This document shows, one piece after another, positions 63,260-64,000 of a stretch of DNA of 64,000 nt. This DNA comes from Breviolum minutum Mf 1.05b.01 (Eukaryota; Sar; Dinophyceae; Suessiales; Symbiodiniaceae). Location of the stretch: the NCBI GenBank assembly GCA_000507305.1, contig DF241034.1, positions 29,023 through 93,022 of the forward strand, given 5' to 3'. Position 1 is the stretch's first letter. The number at the start of each line of letters is the position of its first letter. Below the pieces are notes generated by a model that was given only the letters and a program-made list of their open reading frames with translations, was not told where the DNA came from and searched no databases. The translations under genes were made by a program, and so were the position numbers.

Positions 63260-64000
63260 CTACAGTATCACCTTCTCAGAACTTACCACCTACTCTCCAC
63301 TTGCATCTTTTAAAGGCTGTACCAATATCTTCCAACCACGACGTCTTTAAAAGTGTCTTTAAAAGTGTTGTCACTCTGCTCGGACCGGAGCCAAAAAGTC
63401 ATCAAAATCCAAGGATGTTTTTTTGGTGCTTGGGATAAAACCTGCAATGAATCAAAAGATGTTAGATTTTTTTTCGAAGAAAACCCAACTGATTTGTGGA
63501 TTTTTTTGCAACCAAAATTCCGGAAAGAAATCCAAGCTCTCCACCAAGTCGCTTGTGACAAAATCTTGGCTTTGAGTTGTTGTTGGCTTGAAATCCAAAG
63601 AAACTTTCACCAAATTTCCTCCAACTTCCATAGGAAACTTTCACCAAAAATCCTCAAGTTGCTGAAAAAACAACCCACTCGCAACCACCCCAAAACTTCC
63701 AAACCCCCCCAACCCCACCCCAATCTCCTTTAAAAAAAAAAACGTGTCGGGGTATGACGGATCATCGCACCAAAGTGTTCCACCTCCTGTAGATTTGGCA
63801 TGTTGTTCTCTTTAATGCCTCAGGAGGAGAAAATAGTAATTAGATCGAAAAAAGGATCCATGGTTTGTACTCAGATGTCTTGGTTCATACCCCAAATTCA
63901 TCATCATGGAACTTCCTTTAAAAAACTAGACCACACTCTGGCCCGAAAGAATGATAGCCCAACGTGGTGTGGTGTTATTGTGGTGGTGTGGTGTTACTGT
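63260..64000. other. No gene recognised at the right edge
   Basis: AAAGTGTCTTTAAAAGTGTT words near 63,350, an A/C-rich tract at 63,660-63,740, and GTGGTGTGGTGTTA repeats at the very end. Upstream exons of the minus-strand gene may lie here or outside the window. Confidence 0.35.

Noticed and set aside
1..64000. tRNA, rRNA, spliced-leader RNA or CRISPR arrays
   Set aside because: No cloverleaf-like TPsiC/anticodon context, rRNA words, dinoflagellate spliced-leader word (TTTTGGCTCAAG) or regularly spaced direct repeats of CRISPR type were found by reading; the iMet-like match at 35,964 is the retrotransposon primer site.

Overview
This window reads as nuclear DNA of a dinoflagellate, probably close to Symbiodiniaceae. 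That is inferred from three things seen here: genes cut into many short exons whose introns begin mostly with GC (some GT, perhaps GA) and end in AG, a Ty1/copia retrotransposon of a type I associate with dinoflagellates, and introns and intergenic DNA packed with small inverted-repeat (MITE-like) elements. No bacterial operon, rRNA, tRNA, CRISPR array or spliced-leader sequence was found.

Left part (about 1-22 kb, mainly plus strand). The clearest gene is a casein-kinase-1-like protein kinase spread over at least 16 short exons from about 8.0 (perhaps 7.67) to 16.16 kb. Its glycine loop, VAVK lysine, catalytic loop, DFG, RRDD and FDWT segments lie on successive exons and most junctions join in phase. 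Its N-terminus is partly encoded by a CAA/CCA/GAA microsatellite. Introns carry MITE-like elements and a minisatellite. Other plus-strand exon-like segments lie at 5.66-6.03, 6.84, 18.8 and 19.04 kb.

Middle part (22-45 kb). A very AT-rich island (about 23.03-23.52 kb) runs into a CATCTT microsatellite. Minus-strand exon-like segments lie at 27-29 kb and plus-strand ones at 33-34 kb. At 35,769-44,878 sits a complete Ty1/copia-type LTR retrotransposon: 195-bp LTRs that look identical, a 5-bp target duplication (CTATT), a primer-binding site matching the anticodon arm of initiator tRNA-Met, and a polypurine tract. Its domain order is Gag (CCCH plus CCHC zinc motifs), protease, a methyltransferase-like domain, integrase, reverse transcriptase, RNase H and a long C-terminal extension. 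The coding region is broken by two apparent single-C losses, a Gag/Pol frame change and one in-frame TGA.

Right part (45-64 kb, mainly minus strand). Several minus-strand intron-rich genes are visible as exon chains. The best, at 60,820-63,034, has four exons that join in phase and end in a stop. Others lie around 45.9-46.8, 48.1-51.7, 53.5-55.0 and 57.2-58.6 kb. Their products were not recognised.

At least four MITE-like families (called A, B, C and H here) recur through the window, with rarer families D, F, G and one long hairpin. Exon edges were called by eye, so junctions are approximate unless a phase match is stated.
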